DNA of 64,000 nt from Candidatus Laterigemmans baculatus. GTDB taxonomy: Bacteria > Planctomycetota > Planctomycetia > Pirellulales > Pirellulaceae. Both the position numbers and the translations under genes were made by a program. Location: contig NZ_WRPR01000034.1 of the NCBI RefSeq assembly GCF_010367455.1, forward strand, positions 1 to 64,000, written 5' to 3'. Positions 45,801 to 54,120 of this stretch are shown piece after piece; the stretch's first letter is position 1; the number at the start of each line of letters is the position of its first letter. The notes under the pieces are model-generated. The model had not been told where the DNA came from. It saw only the letters and a program-made list of their open reading frames with translations, and searched no databases.

Positions 45801-48800
45801 TTGACATCGGTCAGGCTCACTTCCACGCGAGCGTCGCCCAGTTGATCTTCCGTCGGCGTCCAGCGGATGGTCCCGCGCGATGCGTCGATGCTCATCCCAA
45901 AGGGGGCGTCGAGCAGCGCAAAGGAGACGAGATCCTGATCCTGATCCACGTAGGCGATGTCGTAGCTGTATGGCTTGCCGATAACTGCCGAGAGGGTTGG
46001 CTGCGAAACGATCCGCGGCGTTGCGTTAATGGGGCTTCCAACCACCTCGATCGCCAGTGAAACCGGCTCGGCCGTTCCATCGGCGGTCGTGGCTGTGAGC
46101 CGCACGGTGTGGCTGCCGAGTTGTGCGGACGTCGGCCTCCAGCGGATCGTGCCATTGGGATCGATCTCCAGCCCCGTCGGCCCCGTTTCGAGGCTCCAAC
46201 TCAATGGCCGTCCAATCCGATCCTCGCCGACGATCCGACTCCAGTAGTCCGCAGCGACCGCGGCTCGGCCACGCGGCGGCGTGATCGAAAGAGGCAATTC
46301 CGCAGGCGTCGCCGCGATCGCCGTGGCTGTAAAGGTGACCGTCGCCGCAGCCCCAGCCGCATCCCGGACTTCAACTTGAAAGTTCGCCGTCTGCGCCTCA
46401 CTCGGAGTCCAGCGAAGGCGGCCCGTGGTAACGTCCAGATCCGCATTCGGCGGTCCGCTGAGCAAGGTGTAAGAAAGCTCCGCCCCCTCCGCATCCTGGG
46501 CGACAACTTCATATTCGTAAGCGAAACCGACAAAGGCTTCAGCCGGAGGAAGGTGGGTGAACACGGGGGCCGCATTGGGAGCGGTAACGGTCACTTCAAA
46601 GCCTTGGAGTGCAACCGATCCGTCGGCTGCGGTGGCTCGTAGGACGATGCTGTGCTGTCCGATTTGGTCGATGGTTGGCCTCCAAGCCACGCGTCCACTC
46701 TGCCGGTCGACGCTCAAACCTTCCGGTGCCAAGGATAGGTCGTATGTGAGATCTTGGCCGCCGATTCCTACCGCCGCTGCCGAATAGCGATAGATGTCTC
46801 TCGCCCGTATCGTCGTTGTTGGCGAAGTCACGAAGTGCACGCCAGCCGCGACGGATGTACTCGTCGGACGCACTACAAAATTTTTGTCGTCGACGATTGT
46901 TTCGCCAGGCACTGTCACCAGATGCTCAGGCTCACCATCTGCAAGGGCCCACCCGGCTAAAAGATCCACCGCCAGCCGGTACTCACCGCTGGAGAGCCCG
47001 GAGATCGCATAGCGGCCGTCCAGATCGGTTAGGGCCGCTGGTTCCTCAGGGGCGTGCACTCCGTCGGCGTCCAAATCCGCAAAGACTTTCCAATAGGCGA
47101 GCGGTGCTTCATCGGCTGTAGCAACGCGTCCACGGATCTGTCCAAGAGGCAGCGGCTCCATTGCCCAGTCGAGATCCGTCTCCTCACTGGCGGCCACCTC
47201 TACCTCAGCGCCAGTGGGGGTTGCAAAACCAGATCCGGGAACAATTCGCACCGGATAACTGCCTGGCAACAAGCCGTTAAACCGGTACTCGCCAGCGGCA
47301 CTGGTGATGACCCGGGGCTCGGCGGGATCCGGGTAGTGGTTGCCGTTCAAGTCGAGGTAGACCTGCCAGCCCTCCAGCGCGGATTCCCCTGCCACTTCGG
47401 CGTCTCGCACGCCGTCCTTATCGAGATCGACGAACGCTTGCCCATGGATGCTGCCGCGAAGTTCCGGCTGAACCGTGACAGTGAAGTTTTGCACGTCGGT
47501 CCCGCCGCGGCCATCCTCCACAGCAACGGTAAATTCGAATTCTCCGGGATTGGCCAAACCTGGGGCCGGCATCGGCAGTAGGCCATTCGCCACCCGCATC
47601 CCGTGATTTCGAGCTGGCGAATGATCGAGCACGGTAAGAGCATCGACGCTCTCAAACCGATAATCCAAGACGAGACGCGGGTCGCTGTTGTAATGCGTGG
47701 ACATGCCCTCCCGAATTTCCTCGGGGCTGCGGGCGACATTCCAGATGCGATAGTTGTCGATGATCGCCAGCGTATGGTAGACGGTCGAATCCCCGATCTG
47801 GGCGCCAGCGTCCTCTGCGTAGGCAATGGGATGGGGAATCGCAGTCGATCCGAGCGGCTGTCCATCGAGATAGACGGTGGCGACGCGCGCCGGGTCGTCG
47901 ATGGTCAGAGCGACATGGTACCAGCGGTCCTGCTCCGGAATGAACGGCATCGCGAACCGCAGGTTGTCCTGATAGTTCTCAAATTGCATCTCCAACTCAA
48001 GTAACCGGTTCCCCGTGTTGAACAGACCGTAGGCTCGTCCATTCGCTCCACTTTGATTTATCAAGTAAGAGCGATTGTTTCCGGCTACTGGAGTGTGGAA
48101 GTTAAACCAACCTTCCACGGTTACACTGGCAGGGCGGAGAGAGGCGTCCGCAGGGATGTCAATGTGACCCGACGAGCCGTACCCAAAAAGGGTAAAACGC
48201 AGTGCTTGATCGGTTCGCCCGTCCCAGGTCAGTTCACCTGTGGTGGGATCGATCGAGCTTCCGTGAGGGCCGTCGAGGATCCGATATCGCAGTGCGTCGC
48301 GGTCCGCATCAACCGCTTGTACCCGATAGCGGTAAATCTCACCGGCCCCAATTGTTTGTCCATTGATCGAGTCGGATGGTTCCGAAGCGATCAGCGGGGC
48401 AGTATTTTCCCGGGCCGGTTGCACGTCGATCTGAAACGTTTGGGTGGCGATGCCGCCCCGACCGTCGTCCGCGGCAATCGTCACCTCATGCAGGCCCACC
48501 TGATCCGGAGAGGCAGCCCAAAGCAATTCGCCAGTTTCAGCATGGATGATCAATCCGCCGGGGCCATCGACGACGCTGTAGGTGAGAGAGTCGTCATCGG
48601 GATCAACGGCGTCGGAGTCGTAACGGTAGACCTCATTGGGGTCGAAGCGGTTGTAGAGCACGCTGGCTGTCGAGTCGCCACGGTTGGTGACGATGAGATC
48701 GATGCGTCCATCCTCGTCGACGTCGCGGAGTTCTACCGCCGTCGGCTGATCGCCGACGCGGACCGCCTGCGGGGCCGCGAATTGCTGCTGACCGCGTCCA

Positions 48801-51800
48801 TAGAAAATGTTCAGCCGATCCTCTTGGGGAACCGCGACCGACACATCGGGGTAGCCGTCGGCATTGAGATCGGCGATGGCCACATCCGCCGGGGCTTCCG
48901 GAACGGACAGGTAGACGGGATCTCCAAATGCAAACCCGCCTTCGCCCGGCAGGATCATAACCCGTTTGCTATCGGGGAGGCTGAGGACGAGATCCAGCTC
49001 GCCGTCCCCAGTGGCATCCTCCACCGCGAATCGTTCGGGCCGGTCTCCAATCGCGATGGCGATCGGTGCGTCGGCCTCCTCTGTCAAGGGCGCAGCAAGA
49101 ATCCATACGGCTTGGCTTTCCTCGTCCAGAACCAGCAACTCCGGACTCCCATCTTCATCAAGATCGGCCGTGGTAAGGTCGATCGGCGCAGTACCCACGG
49201 GGACTTCCCGAGCGGTGTACCCGCTGCTTACAGAGCCAGAGAAAATGGATACCGATCGTCCCGTACGGTTGGACGTGATGATCTCCGTCGCTCCATCTCC
49301 ATCCAAGTCGGCCACGTGCACCGCCGTGGGGGCACGGCCGGTGAGCAGGTCTGGCTGCCGCTCAAGTTCACCCAGATTGTTCCCGACAAACAGCTTCAGG
49401 CGGTCATTTTGCTGATTGACGGCCAGCACTTCCTCCACGCCGTCCCCATCCAAGTCGGCTGCGACTCCATCAACCAGCCCCGGACGAGCTCCGAAAAACA
49501 AGCTGATTCTCGTGCTCCCATGGATAACGTCCTGCTGCCCGTCGTTGTCAAAGTCTCCAAAACTGAGATCATTCGCACCCTGGACCCCGCTGAAGAGCAT
49601 CGGCTCATCGAACGTACCGTCCCCCCGACCCCGCCGGAAAAACAGCTCCGAATTTCCTCCTCCATTGGGATTGGTATAAATGACGTCGAGATGGCCGTCC
49701 GCATCGAAGTCCGTGAGATAACCGACGTCCATTCCTCTGGCGGCACGTGCCGAAGGATAGATCACCGGCTCTCCAAACGTCCCATCACCGTTGCCGAGCG
49801 AGACCCGGAAGTCCCAGAAATTGAAGAGAACGAGATCCTCATTCCCGTCCTCGTTTAAATCTCCTGACTTCAGCACCCGAGGTACCGCGGTAAAGCCCAA
49901 GAGGTCCGGATAAGAGAACTGCTCGTTTACGGCTGTAAACGTTCCATCGCCGGCGCCTTTGAGGAACACCAGTTTCGCCGAAGGATCTTCAGCTTCTTGT
50001 TCGGTAATCGCCAGGTCCAGAATTCCGTCGTTGTCATAATCCGCGATCGCCGTCGTTAAGCCGAACCCGCTGCAATCCAGCCCGACCCCACTGAGCGGCA
50101 GGTGCTGTGTCATCGTGAACGCGTTGCCCGGATCGGCTGGATCGTTGAGGAAAATATCCAGTTTGGCTGGCGAGCAATTTGTGCGGGAGAGAAAGTCGGG
50201 GAACCCGTCGTTGTTGAAGTCGGCAACTTGCAGATCGGTGGGTTGATAGTAAGTGTCGGCGTTCTCGCTAAAGCCGTTGGCAAAGGTTCCATCGCCATTT
50301 CCGAGCAGCGTTGCGTAAGTGACGGTCCTTCCGTACGTCGTTAAAATGTCGGCGATCCCGTCTGAATTGAAGTCAGCTGACACGCCCAAGCTGCCAGGAC
50401 GCGGCAATCCACTTCCTGGAATCGGATCAGCAAAGGTGCCGTCGCCGTTGCCGAAGTTTGTTTGCGCCATCGTCGGCAGGTAAAAGTCGAGATTTCCATC
50501 GAGATCGAAGTCTGCCGCCACGACCGACTGCATATAACCACTGAGCGATGCGGGGAAACCGACCGTTCCGGCAAACTCGCCCGGTCGCGTACCCGGCAGG
50601 ATTCCCACTCCATTGGAGAAGCTGCCGGTGGTGTAGTTTGCAAGATCGAATATGCCGTCGCGGTTGTAGTCACCAACCAAAACTCCCGCGATTCCACCGC
50701 GTGCGGTGGGCGCATAGCGGCGTACGCTGAACTCGCCGAGGCCGTCGTTCTCGACCACAAGGATGGAAGCATTTTCTGGCGAACTGCCGTCGGTGATCCC
50801 CAGCACCAGATCCAGGTCGCCATCCCCGTCGATGTCGATCGGCTCGTCGCTACCGGCAGGATTGCCGGGTCTCCAGTCGAGTAGAACCTCGTTGCCGACC
50901 TCTGTAAAGGATACGCCGGTCCCGTCACCCGCATACAATCGCCCAACGGAACCCCAGCGGATTCCAATGAAAATGTCTTGGTGTCCATCCCCCGTGAAAT
51001 CGGCAAGGTATGCAGCGGAGTGGTCGATATAGTAGTTTTCTTCACCGAGAGAGGCGGAGAGGGAAAAGTTCTCATCTCCATCATTGAGCAGGATTTTTGT
51101 GACTCCCTGCAGACCTGCACCGACTGCCAGATCCAGGTCGCCGTCCGCGTCGAGGTCAGCGGCATCATAGGGACGTTCGAGCGCCGTTCCGAACGCCGAC
51201 CCTTGGATCTCGATGATGCTGACGAAAGGCTGGAAACTCCCGTCGCCGTTGCCGGCTCGCCAGCCAAACTGATCGCTCGAGCCATTGCGGCCGATAAGGT
51301 CCAGATTCCCGTCCTGGTCGAGGTCGATGAGCCGAAAGTCGTTCAGCGGCACGTCGGGAGTGGTGGTTGTCTCCTCAATAAGTGGCTCAAAGGTTCCGTC
51401 GCCGACACCGAGCAAGGTATAAAGCACCGTTTCGCTGCCACCACTGATCCCCCGCTCACGAAGCAGCAATACGTCCGCCGCTGAGTCATTGTTGACATCC
51501 TGGACGACCAGATTTCGGTAGGTCCCGTTTCCGTGATAGGGAATCTCGATTTGGAGGGGATCGCCGAAATTCCCATCCAAATCTCCCAACACTCGCACCA
51601 CTTCGACTCGATTGACGGATTGGCTACCAATCGTCTCTCGCTCCCAAGTCAATGCAATCAGATCAAGGATGCCGTCTCCGTTGAGATCCGCCTGGTCGAG
51701 CCCCAGCACGTTGTTGTCGTCGCCAGAGACTCGCAGCGGTGGGAGTCCGACCGGCACCGAATATCCGCCAGCAATGGGACGATCGGTCGGTGTCGGTTCT

Positions 51801-53590
51801 CCGGTTGAAAGGAACCACGGATCATCAAAGCGGTCATTGCCGCTCCCTGCGTGAATCCCAATTTTCTGCTCACCCTGGTTGATGCTGACCAAGCGGGGGC
51901 CGAACACACCGTCGACCGTTGTCACGATCGCGGGGGTGTCGCCGGTCGCGACGGTGGTGATCTCGAACCCGCTCGACGCTGTGGCTTCGGTGAGCGGTGT
52001 GGTAACGAAGGTGGGCGGCCGATTCTGGAGCGTGGCGACCACGTCGACCGAAAATGTCTGCTCGACGAACAGCCCAAACGGATCCGTTGCTCGAATGCGG
52101 ATCTGGTGCCGTCCCACGTCCTCAATCGTGGTCGGCCAGCGCAAAAGGCCGCTCGCCGAGTCAATCTCAGCTCCTACCGGCCCCGCTACCAAGCTGTAGC
52201 TCAACGCCTGCCCATCCATGTCCGACGCACTGGCGGCGTAGAGATAGTTTCGCCCAGCTTCGATTCGATCCAGGGGCGTCGTCGAAAAGTCTGTTGGTGG
52301 CGAGTTGAGGTTCCCGAAAGCGGTCAAGCGGTAGGTAAATCGCTCCTCCTGGGGATTCGTGAATCGCACCGTCCGCGGACGAGTGGATTCGCCCGGTGCG
52401 AGCACTCCATCGATCTGGGCCGACAGATCAAAGTACGGACGCCCGTCGGGGAGGAACCCGTCAGGCTGCATGGCGAAAGTTTCTAGATCGCTGAACCGAT
52501 CGAGCGCGACGACCAATTGACCGCTGATCGCTTGGCTTCCGCGATTGGTGATCACTAACTCCGTAATGATCTGTGAGCGGTCGGGCGTAAACGATGTCCG
52601 GCCATAGGCGGCATGCAGACTGGCCGAAACATCTTCCAGCTGGTCGAACGCTACACCCTGCCCCGCGCTCCTCGCCTCAAACGCGGCAGCGTTTGTTGGC
52701 TGCGGCGGAGCGGTCGGTTGTTCCACGGTGCGGACGCCGCGGAGCACGACGGACGATGTCTGATCGTCGTCGTTGTTGAGCAGACGCACGGTCACGCGAA
52801 CTTCCGTACCCGGCTCCAGGTGAGAAAGGTCGATGCTCAATTGCTGGACGGCCGGTGTCTCGCCAGCCGGTTCGAGGATCGTGGCCGGGCTCAACGCAGG
52901 CTCGGTCGCCTCGGACCAATTCAGCGCGGTCGTTCGCCCCACTTCATAGGGATGAACCAAGGGATTTCCGTCGAGATCAGTGACGCTGACCTCGAAGGCA
53001 TCCTGCATGCGTCCCACCGATTCCGTGGCGAACTGCGGCGTCTCGAATTCTAACAACACTCCAGGCGATTCTCCGCGCAGCGTGAGCTTGCGCGTCAGTT
53101 CGGTGCGTAACGAATCTCCTTCCACCAGTTTCGGAAAGCACCCGTCCGCGGTGTACCCGCCAGGCTCCCCGTCATTCGGCGCGACCCCCTCGAACACCCA
53201 ACCCGGCTCGACCGGCCCACGATTGAGCGCGTTAATCACGATCAAGGCGTCGAGTGGCGATCCGTAGCTGTCGCAGTTGACGTCTAAATAGGGCGGCCGG
53301 ACTCCGGCGGGGACGTCCTCGATGAAGCGGCCGTTGGCCGGGTTGATATAACGAGGACGATTCAGCTCATTGATGACCTGCAGGGCATCGATCGGCCCCA
53401 CATGACCGTCCGCGTTCACATCGCGAGCGTCAAGCACATTGTGCCAGATTTGTGAGGCCAGGACTCGCCGAGCCTCGAGAACTTCGAAATGGCAGCGGCG
53501 TTGCCGCTTGCTTCGCTTCTTTTGGCTTGGTCGACCCAAACCTGCGGCCACCAAGGAAGCCAGACTTGGACGGGTGTGCGAGCTTGCCAT
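39872..53590 (-). CDS. Giant secreted RHS/YD-repeat protein with dockerin, FG-GAP and Ig-like domains
   Basis: A single 4,572-residue frame. Residues 35-46 (FEVLEARRVLAS) form an LEPR-XLL-type leader; two dockerin-like EF-hand repeats are at about 56-77 and 102-123. Ig/cadherin-like modules occupy about 430-530. About 615-1650 is a long series of FG-GAP/VCBS repeats (D-N-D-G-x-D-L units), a probable calcium-binding beta-propeller. Ig-like domains follow, a LamG-like domain at about 1790-1980, SdrD/Cna-like modules at about 2040-2240 and a chain of putative-Ig repeats to about 2880. The RHS part begins near 3090 (GIPIEITRIYDS), with YD repeats to about 4230 and an RHS core at about 4247-4320 (YDPFSGRFLSPDPL, DPTGL). 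The last 250 residues are Gly/Ser-rich, beta-strand-like and unrecognised. RHS cages usually enclose a C-terminal toxin or ligand, but no small partner gene follows; the neighbour is the convergent hydrolase. Confidence 0.92.
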   Translation of the reverse strand: MASSHTRPSLASLVAAGLGRPSQKKRSKRQRRCHFEVLEARRVLASQIWHNVLDARDVNADGHVGPIDALQVINELNRPRYINPANGRFIEDVPAGVRPPYLDVNCDSYGSPLDALIVINALNRGPVEPGWVFEGVAPNDGEPGGYTADGCFPKLVEGDSLRTELTRKLTLRGESPGVLLEFETPQFATESVGRMQDAFEVSVTDLDGNPLVHPYEVGRTTALNWSEATEPALSPATILEPAGETPAVQQLSIDLSHLEPGTEVRVTVRLLNNDDDQTSSVVLRGVRTVEQPTAPPQPTNAAAFEARSAGQGVAFDQLEDVSASLHAAYGRTSFTPDRSQIITELVITNRGSQAISGQLVVALDRFSDLETFAMQPDGFLPDGRPYFDLSAQIDGVLAPGESTRPRTVRFTNPQEERFTYRLTAFGNLNSPPTDFSTTPLDRIEAGRNYLYAASASDMDGQALSYSLVAGPVGAEIDSASGLLRWPTTIEDVGRHQIRIRATDPFGLFVEQTFSVDVVATLQNRPPTFVTTPLTEATASSGFEITTVATGDTPAIVTTVDGVFGPRLVSINQGEQKIGIHAGSGNDRFDDPWFLSTGEPTPTDRPIAGGYSVPVGLPPLRVSGDDNNVLGLDQADLNGDGILDLIALTWERETIGSQSVNRVEVVRVLGDLDGNFGDPLQIEIPYHGNGTYRNLVVQDVNNDSAADVLLLRERGISGGSETVLYTLLGVGDGTFEPLIEETTTTPDVPLNDFRLIDLDQDGNLDLIGRNGSSDQFGWRAGNGDGSFQPFVSIIEIQGSAFGTALERPYDAADLDADGDLDLAVGAGLQGVTKILLNDGDENFSLSASLGEENYYIDHSAAYLADFTGDGHQDIFIGIRWGSVGRLYAGDGTGVSFTEVGNEVLLDWRPGNPAGSDEPIDIDGDGDLDLVLGITDGSSPENASILVVENDGLGEFSVRRYAPTARGGIAGVLVGDYNRDGIFDLANYTTGSFSNGVGILPGTRPGEFAGTVGFPASLSGYMQSVVAADFDLDGNLDFYLPTMAQTNFGNGDGTFADPIPGSGLPRPGSLGVSADFNSDGIADILTTYGRTVTYATLLGNGDGTFANGFSENADTYYQPTDLQVADFNNDGFPDFLSRTNCSPAKLDIFLNDPADPGNAFTMTQHLPLSGVGLDCSGFGLTTAIADYDNDGILDLAITEQEAEDPSAKLVFLKGAGDGTFTAVNEQFSYPDLLGFTAVPRVLKSGDLNEDGNEDLVLFNFWDFRVSLGNGDGTFGEPVIYPSARAARGMDVGYLTDFDADGHLDVIYTNPNGGGNSELFFRRGRGDGTFDEPMLFSGVQGANDLSFGDFDNDGQQDVIHGSTRISLFFGARPGLVDGVAADLDGDGVEEVLAVNQQNDRLKLFVGNNLGELERQPDLLTGRAPTAVHVADLDGDGATEIITSNRTGRSVSIFSGSVSSGYTAREVPVGTAPIDLTTADLDEDGSPELLVLDEESQAVWILAAPLTEEADAPIAIAIGDRPERFAVEDATGDGELDLVLSLPDSKRVMILPGEGGFAFGDPVYLSVPEAPADVAIADLNADGYPDVSVAVPQEDRLNIFYGRGQQQFAAPQAVRVGDQPTAVELRDVDEDGRIDLIVTNRGDSTASVLYNRFDPNEVYRYDSDAVDPDDDSLTYSVVDGPGGLIIHAETGELLWAASPDQVGLHEVTIAADDGRGGIATQTFQIDVQPARENTAPLIASEPSDSINGQTIGAGEIYRYRVQAVDADRDALRYRILDGPHGSSIDPTTGELTWDGRTDQALRFTLFGYGSSGHIDIPADASLRPASVTVEGWFNFHTPVAGNNRSYLINQSGANGRAYGLFNTGNRLLELEMQFENYQDNLRFAMPFIPEQDRWYHVALTIDDPARVATVYLDGQPLGSTAIPHPIAYAEDAGAQIGDSTVYHTLAIIDNYRIWNVARSPEEIREGMSTHYNSDPRLVLDYRFESVDALTVLDHSPARNHGMRVANGLLPMPAPGLANPGEFEFTVAVEDGRGGTDVQNFTVTVQPELRGSIHGQAFVDLDKDGVRDAEVAGESALEGWQVYLDLNGNHYPDPAEPRVITSAAGEYRFNGLLPGSYPVRIVPGSGFATPTGAEVEVAASEETDLDWAMEPLPLGQIRGRVATADEAPLAYWKVFADLDADGVHAPEEPAALTDLDGRYAISGLSSGEYRLAVDLLAGWALADGEPEHLVTVPGETIVDDKNFVVRPTSTSVAAGVHFVTSPTTTIRARDIYRYSAAAVGIGGQDLTYDLSLAPEGLSVDRQSGRVAWRPTIDQIGQHSIVLRATAADGSVALQGFEVTVTAPNAAPVFTHLPPAEAFVGFAYEYEVVAQDAEGAELSYTLLSGPPNADLDVTTGRLRWTPSEAQTANFQVEVRDAAGAAATVTFTATAIAATPAELPLSITPPRGRAAVAADYWSRIVGEDRIGRPLSWSLETGPTGLEIDPNGTIRWRPTSAQLGSHTVRLTATTADGTAEPVSLAIEVVGSPINATPRIVSQPTLSAVIGKPYSYDIAYVDQDQDLVSFALLDAPFGMSIDASRGTIRWTPTEDQLGDARVEVSLTDVNGATATQRFNLRVSRAGGPPIIRSVPESEATVGNAYFYTVAATDAEQDPLSYRLLTGPEGMSISETTGEIAWTPQADQTGQQGVVVEVRDGVGGAATQAFAILVRGGVPNQPPTITSVAPRFAAVGSVYQYSLTATDPESTPLTYSLIRGPEGFDLDGASGLVNWTPEANQAGKHVVTLRVTDVGGAAAIESYELDVLAENRLPAITGAVPLEVAAGVRLIYDLLAQDPDLDRLSYELLTGPPDASVDAFGRLMWQTSEADIGTHDFEVRVSDPRGGATTQSFALEVVEDTLPPRLSVIHTPNDGSRNILPWQGPFLVYVRAMDNVEVTALTVQANGVDIPLSAAGTATFSFEEYNFDRITVTATAVDRNGNTTTESTSFDYDFPEGWGGSGEAVPTAAISSPADDGVVTGMVPIVGTAVHAQFAQYKLSYRRGDQDQYTEITRSDVPVENGELGVWDTTLLENDQYFIRLEVATTAGAVNVVEHSVGLGGALKLGNFRLAFTDLVLPVSGIPIEITRIYDSLRSDREGDFGYGWRLEYRDTDLRISLPDSGLEDIGIHSPLRPGVKVYLNVPGQGRQGFTFTPDIRVLPGFGGNNLVLARPRFTPDPGVTSTLSTGTSGYLQVNDLGELFAPGNIPYNPASPDFGGAYVLTTRDGIRYRIDGTSGSLLSATDRNGNSVTFSSSGISYNGSEAAVSIGRDLQGRITSITDPLGETLRYRYSPAGDLIEQVDRLGNRTTFQYEADQPHYLSGYVDPLNRTPVRSEYGDDGRLQKIISLDGRSVAVDYDLNSLVEIVVDDSGAETLVEYDSFGRVVSETNALGLKESYEYDSRGYRVARVDALGNRHLEARDSRGLLVGQTDPLGNVTRFPRNADAGLAGIVYPSGAAIAYTYDERGNVITETFPDGSTIAHQYDARGNRIASTDAMGNTTTAVVDQNGWVEELRLPGGSVELRTYDAAGRLLSVSSGGAAGPLRTKSLQYDANGNLTQIKGPDGGIEIVERDAANQVVQHTDPLGRVTTYSRDSSEEVKGVSLNGIPLYATTQSDDGSRRTVELLNGQSQVIEYDAIGRATTVRQLNAQGETYGAEVPLEYDAAGRVIGIGGTMALQSVYDAAGREIQTIQDGRIVERRFDVDGRVTEVTIDGDVTQYDYDEMGQVTEVRYSDGLTHGYKYDQLGRVVEESVNGKIDKRYSYNAKGLLASVTTADGAITQYRYDDLEQLVEVVDAVGGTTRYEYNAAGQRTELTRPDQTTVSREYDLGGRLVKTTEPDGTSLRYEYDAFDRLIARIRNDGTSDTFTYDEFGYLASATGVHGTSTYTHDSQGRLIRREDSGSRFIAYTYDDSGRVASLTTSGGTRSYTYTENGLLESATDTAEGVTSYRYDSQDRLIETVHPNGTRQTIEYESLGGIREIAVYESGGLQTGGWTYTRDTRGRIVSEVAFDGSETTYDYDSQGYLIAETHFVGDASPRQIRYVYDQLGNRTSRIDSLEGTTSYRYDSHGRLIESTSPIEVATYEYDLNGQLVRRFIDEANQTEYEWNDSGRLTAVTKTENGNVTREEYLYDAFGFRIGVIRNGVTTYEVYDNSSGVARMLETTDTSGAVLRSVTYGNDIATIVREGQSYYPILDGLGDADSYSDENAEEIAASKLDAFGAPLEDTSLLEPMYRGELYEAGAGLYALGARHYDPFSGRFLSPDPLEGGLNIPISQHDYVYAWNDPVQQVDPTGLSPLTEQLVANVLRNPLFHVGVAQFLIGAVLRYAFDSIEWSGPTLSVGASFLGDFKVGYGHFTSVPARTGEGWETATIGVVTLSKELFGKEVSLSQSRATAKSDRLRARAGAARGKGSGAVRRGLRRDAKSAAADFISTSVGLSVSYGDATVYSSGLFGLSGSAFVGTYISMSGTFNASAFGSGGAATRTGSGGASQGGAAVNYGFAAGYTFQDLGANLAAVSKKGSGFVDAGFSFGIDVGVGLPFEIGRYPAAKPK

Positions 53591-53799
53591 CGATCCGGAG
53601 CCCCATTGCAGCCAGTGTCAAAGAACCGTCCCTCTCCCTACTCCGGTCGAATTCTAATTGAATACGCAAGTTGGGGGGGAAACAAGGCGGTACTATTCGC
53701 CAGAAAAAGAGCAGTGTGCACGGGTTCACGGACGCATTTGTTCAGGTGGTCCGGTGCGGTGTGTGCCTTACTTGCCTACACTGCGGCGTAGGTCCCAAG

Positions 53800-54075
53800 C
53801 CGACCGAGAAGTCATATCAGCTCGCGGAGAAGATTCAGCGAGCCACCATCGCGGTGACTGGCTATCGCAACCGCGGGATTAAAGATGAACGCAGGCTCGC
53901 CGTGCTGAATCCCGCGAATCATGCCGAAAAGACCGCGAGATGCCTGGTCGAAATCAGCTTTCTGACGGAGCCGGGACGCAGCAACGCTGAGTCCGAAGAA
54001 CGCCGGCTCCGAGATGAGAGATAGAAAGACGCGCTCGCTGAGGCGTTGGTCGAAGCGATCGAGGCTTACCTTTAG
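53800..54075 (+). pseudogene. N-acetylmuramoyl-L-alanine amidase fragment (Amidase_3 C-terminus)
   Basis: From about 53812 the plus strand encodes SYQLAEKIQRATIAVTGYRN, then RGIKDERRLAVLN and CLVEISFLTEP, then an LRDER segment. This is the pattern of the C-terminal third of Amidase_3 enzymes, where a late Glu in the LVE-x-SFL motif is a catalytic or zinc-related residue. A TAG at 54022-54024 interrupts the frame. Beyond it the frame continues for 16 codons (KDALAEALVEAIEAYL), the usual terminal helix, to a second TAG at 54073. The N-terminal two-thirds, including the zinc-binding His and Glu, are absent. I read this as a decayed remnant. The 53591-53799 part holds nothing clear. Confidence 0.75.
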
Positions 54076-54120
54076 CTGATTCCGCTTCGCTCTGATCGGT
54101 CAACCGTTTTGCGTTGGCGG

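Noticed and set aside
48053-49858. 601-codon plus-strand frame opposite the FG-GAP region
   Set aside because: Same reason: the minus strand encodes regular D-N-D-G repeats, and the plus frame shows no recognisable domain.
53671-53799. Cys-rich N-terminus in frame with the amidase remnant
   Set aside because: The residues before the SYQLAEK segment have no similarity to an amidase and look like non-coding translation.
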